The position numbers and the translations under genes were made by a program. Below are positions 34,038-34,893 of a stretch of DNA of 34,893 bases, in pieces. The DNA is from Candidatus Riflebacteria bacterium HGW-Riflebacteria-2 (GTDB lineage Bacteria > Muiribacteriota > Ozemobacteria > Ozemobacterales > Ozemobacteraceae), in NCBI GenBank assembly GCA_002839435.1, contig PGYA01000050.1, positions 1 to 34,893 on the forward strand, read 5' to 3'. The first letter of the stretch is position 1. Each line of letters starts with the position of its first letter. The notes under the pieces were generated by a model, which was not told where the DNA came from, ran no database searches, and saw only the letters and a program-made list of their open reading frames with translations.

Positions 34038-34893
34038 TCAGTTCATTTTTTTCAGCTGAACGAGCGAATAAATACATAGCGTCGAAAACACTATCGGTGC
34101 GAGACACATATCTGAAATAAAACTCAGGGCCACAACGATAATGGTTCCGACAAGTGCTGGTAACGCGCTGCTTAGTAGAGTTGCGATTTCTACCGAAGTG
34201 CCTGTTATCAGCTGAATAATAAAGGTTGCGAAGACGAACAGGGTGACCATCCGAGTCCGGTCTTGCTTGAAAATAACTTCTGAGGTTGCGAACGCATCGA
34301 CACCGGGCTTGAGAATTGCCGCAGGTTCGACTAGAAGATATTTAAAATAAGCCGAAGCGAAGACCGCAAGTAATATCAGCAATGCCATCATGTTGGCCAG
34401 ATCGGTAGCAATTGTGCTGATAGCGGTTACCCTGCCGGCATACAAAATTGTACCGCTCATGACCATTGCGATCAAGAACCATATCCCAAGCATGAGATGC
34501 TTTTTAAGAGAACTGGCAAACACCCCGTCATACAGATCGCCAGCTTTTTCACGCACCCTCTCGCGATTATATTCACGCCCGTGAATACCGTCATCAATCA
34601 TCAGTGCCACGTTTATTTTCCACTCAACCATCAGGCCAAGGGTTTTGTAGGCCAGATAAGGCGAAAAAATAACTGCAAACATTTTGCCAACAGTGTCTTC
34701 CATGGCTCCAAAAATCAGGAAACAAGCGGCAAAGATAGCAAACATGACAACCCAGCGTCCGAACTGCAGCAGCGTATAGAGCGAAAAAGCGGCGACGTGC
34801 TTCTGGTAGAGGCGCATGGCAACGTCGAAAAATTCACTGGCGGTGGCTTTCGCATCAGGAAGCATCGAGAAGCGATGTTCAGGAATGTAAGAA
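34038..34893 (-). CDS. Polytopic membrane protein, 5' end cut by window
   Basis: About 285 residues visible, with at least five membrane spans. The first ATG in the window is at 34865, but the frame is open further to the window edge (encoding ...YIPEHRFSMLPDAKATASEF), so the real start may be outside. The N-terminal amphipathic part (FDVAMRLYQKHVAAF) followed by spans resembles YciC/DUF975-type membrane proteins, with no defined function. It converges on the rhomboid gene with a 15-bp gap. No family assigned. Confidence 0.6.
   Translation of the reverse strand, partial: SYIPEHRFSMLPDAKATASEFFDVAMRLYQKHVAAFSLYTLLQFGRWVVMFAIFAACFLIFGAMEDTVGKMFAVIFSPYLAYKTLGLMVEWKINVALMIDDGIHGREYNRERVREKAGDLYDGVFASSLKKHLMLGIWFLIAMVMSGTILYAGRVTAISTIATDLANMMALLILLAVFASAYFKYLLVEPAAILKPGVDAFATSEVIFKQDRTRMVTLFVFATFIIQLITGTSVEIATLLSSALPALVGTIIVVALSFISDMCLAPIVFSTLCIYSLVQLKKMN

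Overview
The window reads as a chromosomal segment of an anaerobic, Gram-negative-type bacterium with moderate GC content. Signs of this are signal peptides, a lipobox protein, pseudopilin genes, clear Shine-Dalgarno (SD) sites and sigma70-like promoters. The ornithine-fermentation genes ortA, ortB and ord point to an amino-acid-fermenting lifestyle. I cannot name the lineage from this sequence. The very long minor-pilin-like proteins and the DUF2339/DUF3999 pair make me think of poorly cultured groups such as Candidatus Riflebacteria, but that is a weak inference. There are no tRNA or rRNA genes, no CRISPR array, and no transposase or phage genes that I can see.

Layout. 1-1407: a repeat remnant, a divergent macro-domain gene, and a zinc-ribbon membrane protein. 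1419-8358 (minus strand): a tightly coupled pair, a giant DUF2339-type polytopic membrane protein followed by a DUF3999-like exported protein whose C-terminal half is duplicated. 8707-9679 (minus): an RRM RNA-binding protein and a small exported acidic protein, each with its own terminator. 10022-12718: a Ca2+-type P-type ATPase. 12737-18506 (minus): a four-gene pseudopilin operon (TPR membrane protein, 961-aa PilX-like protein, PilV/GspI-like, and PilW/GspJ-like with a long helical tail). 18754-23443: a sodium:solute symporter, ortA-ortB (minus) and a divergent ord (plus), an amino-acid catabolic island. 23637-25560 (minus): a small exported protein and a Sel1-repeat protein. 25966-29838: a 1290-residue protein made of five tandem RecB/Cas4-like nuclease units, each with its own four-cysteine Fe-S signature. 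30308-34893: a lipoprotein, an M3 oligopeptidase, a rhomboid protease and a truncated membrane protein.

How it fits together. Ord converts 2,4-diaminopentanoate to 2-amino-4-oxopentanoate, and OrtAB splits that with CoA into acetyl-CoA and alanine. The neighbouring symporter could bring in an amino acid. The ornithine mutase genes are not in the window. The pseudopilin operon encodes a probable tip or priming complex of a type IV pilus or type II secretion-like fibre. The most unusual item is the five-unit Fe-S nuclease. All five cysteine clusters are intact, unit 3 has lost two catalytic residues, and only unit 5 has the complete nuclease motif set. Intergenic regions around it carry a family of small MITE-like repeats.
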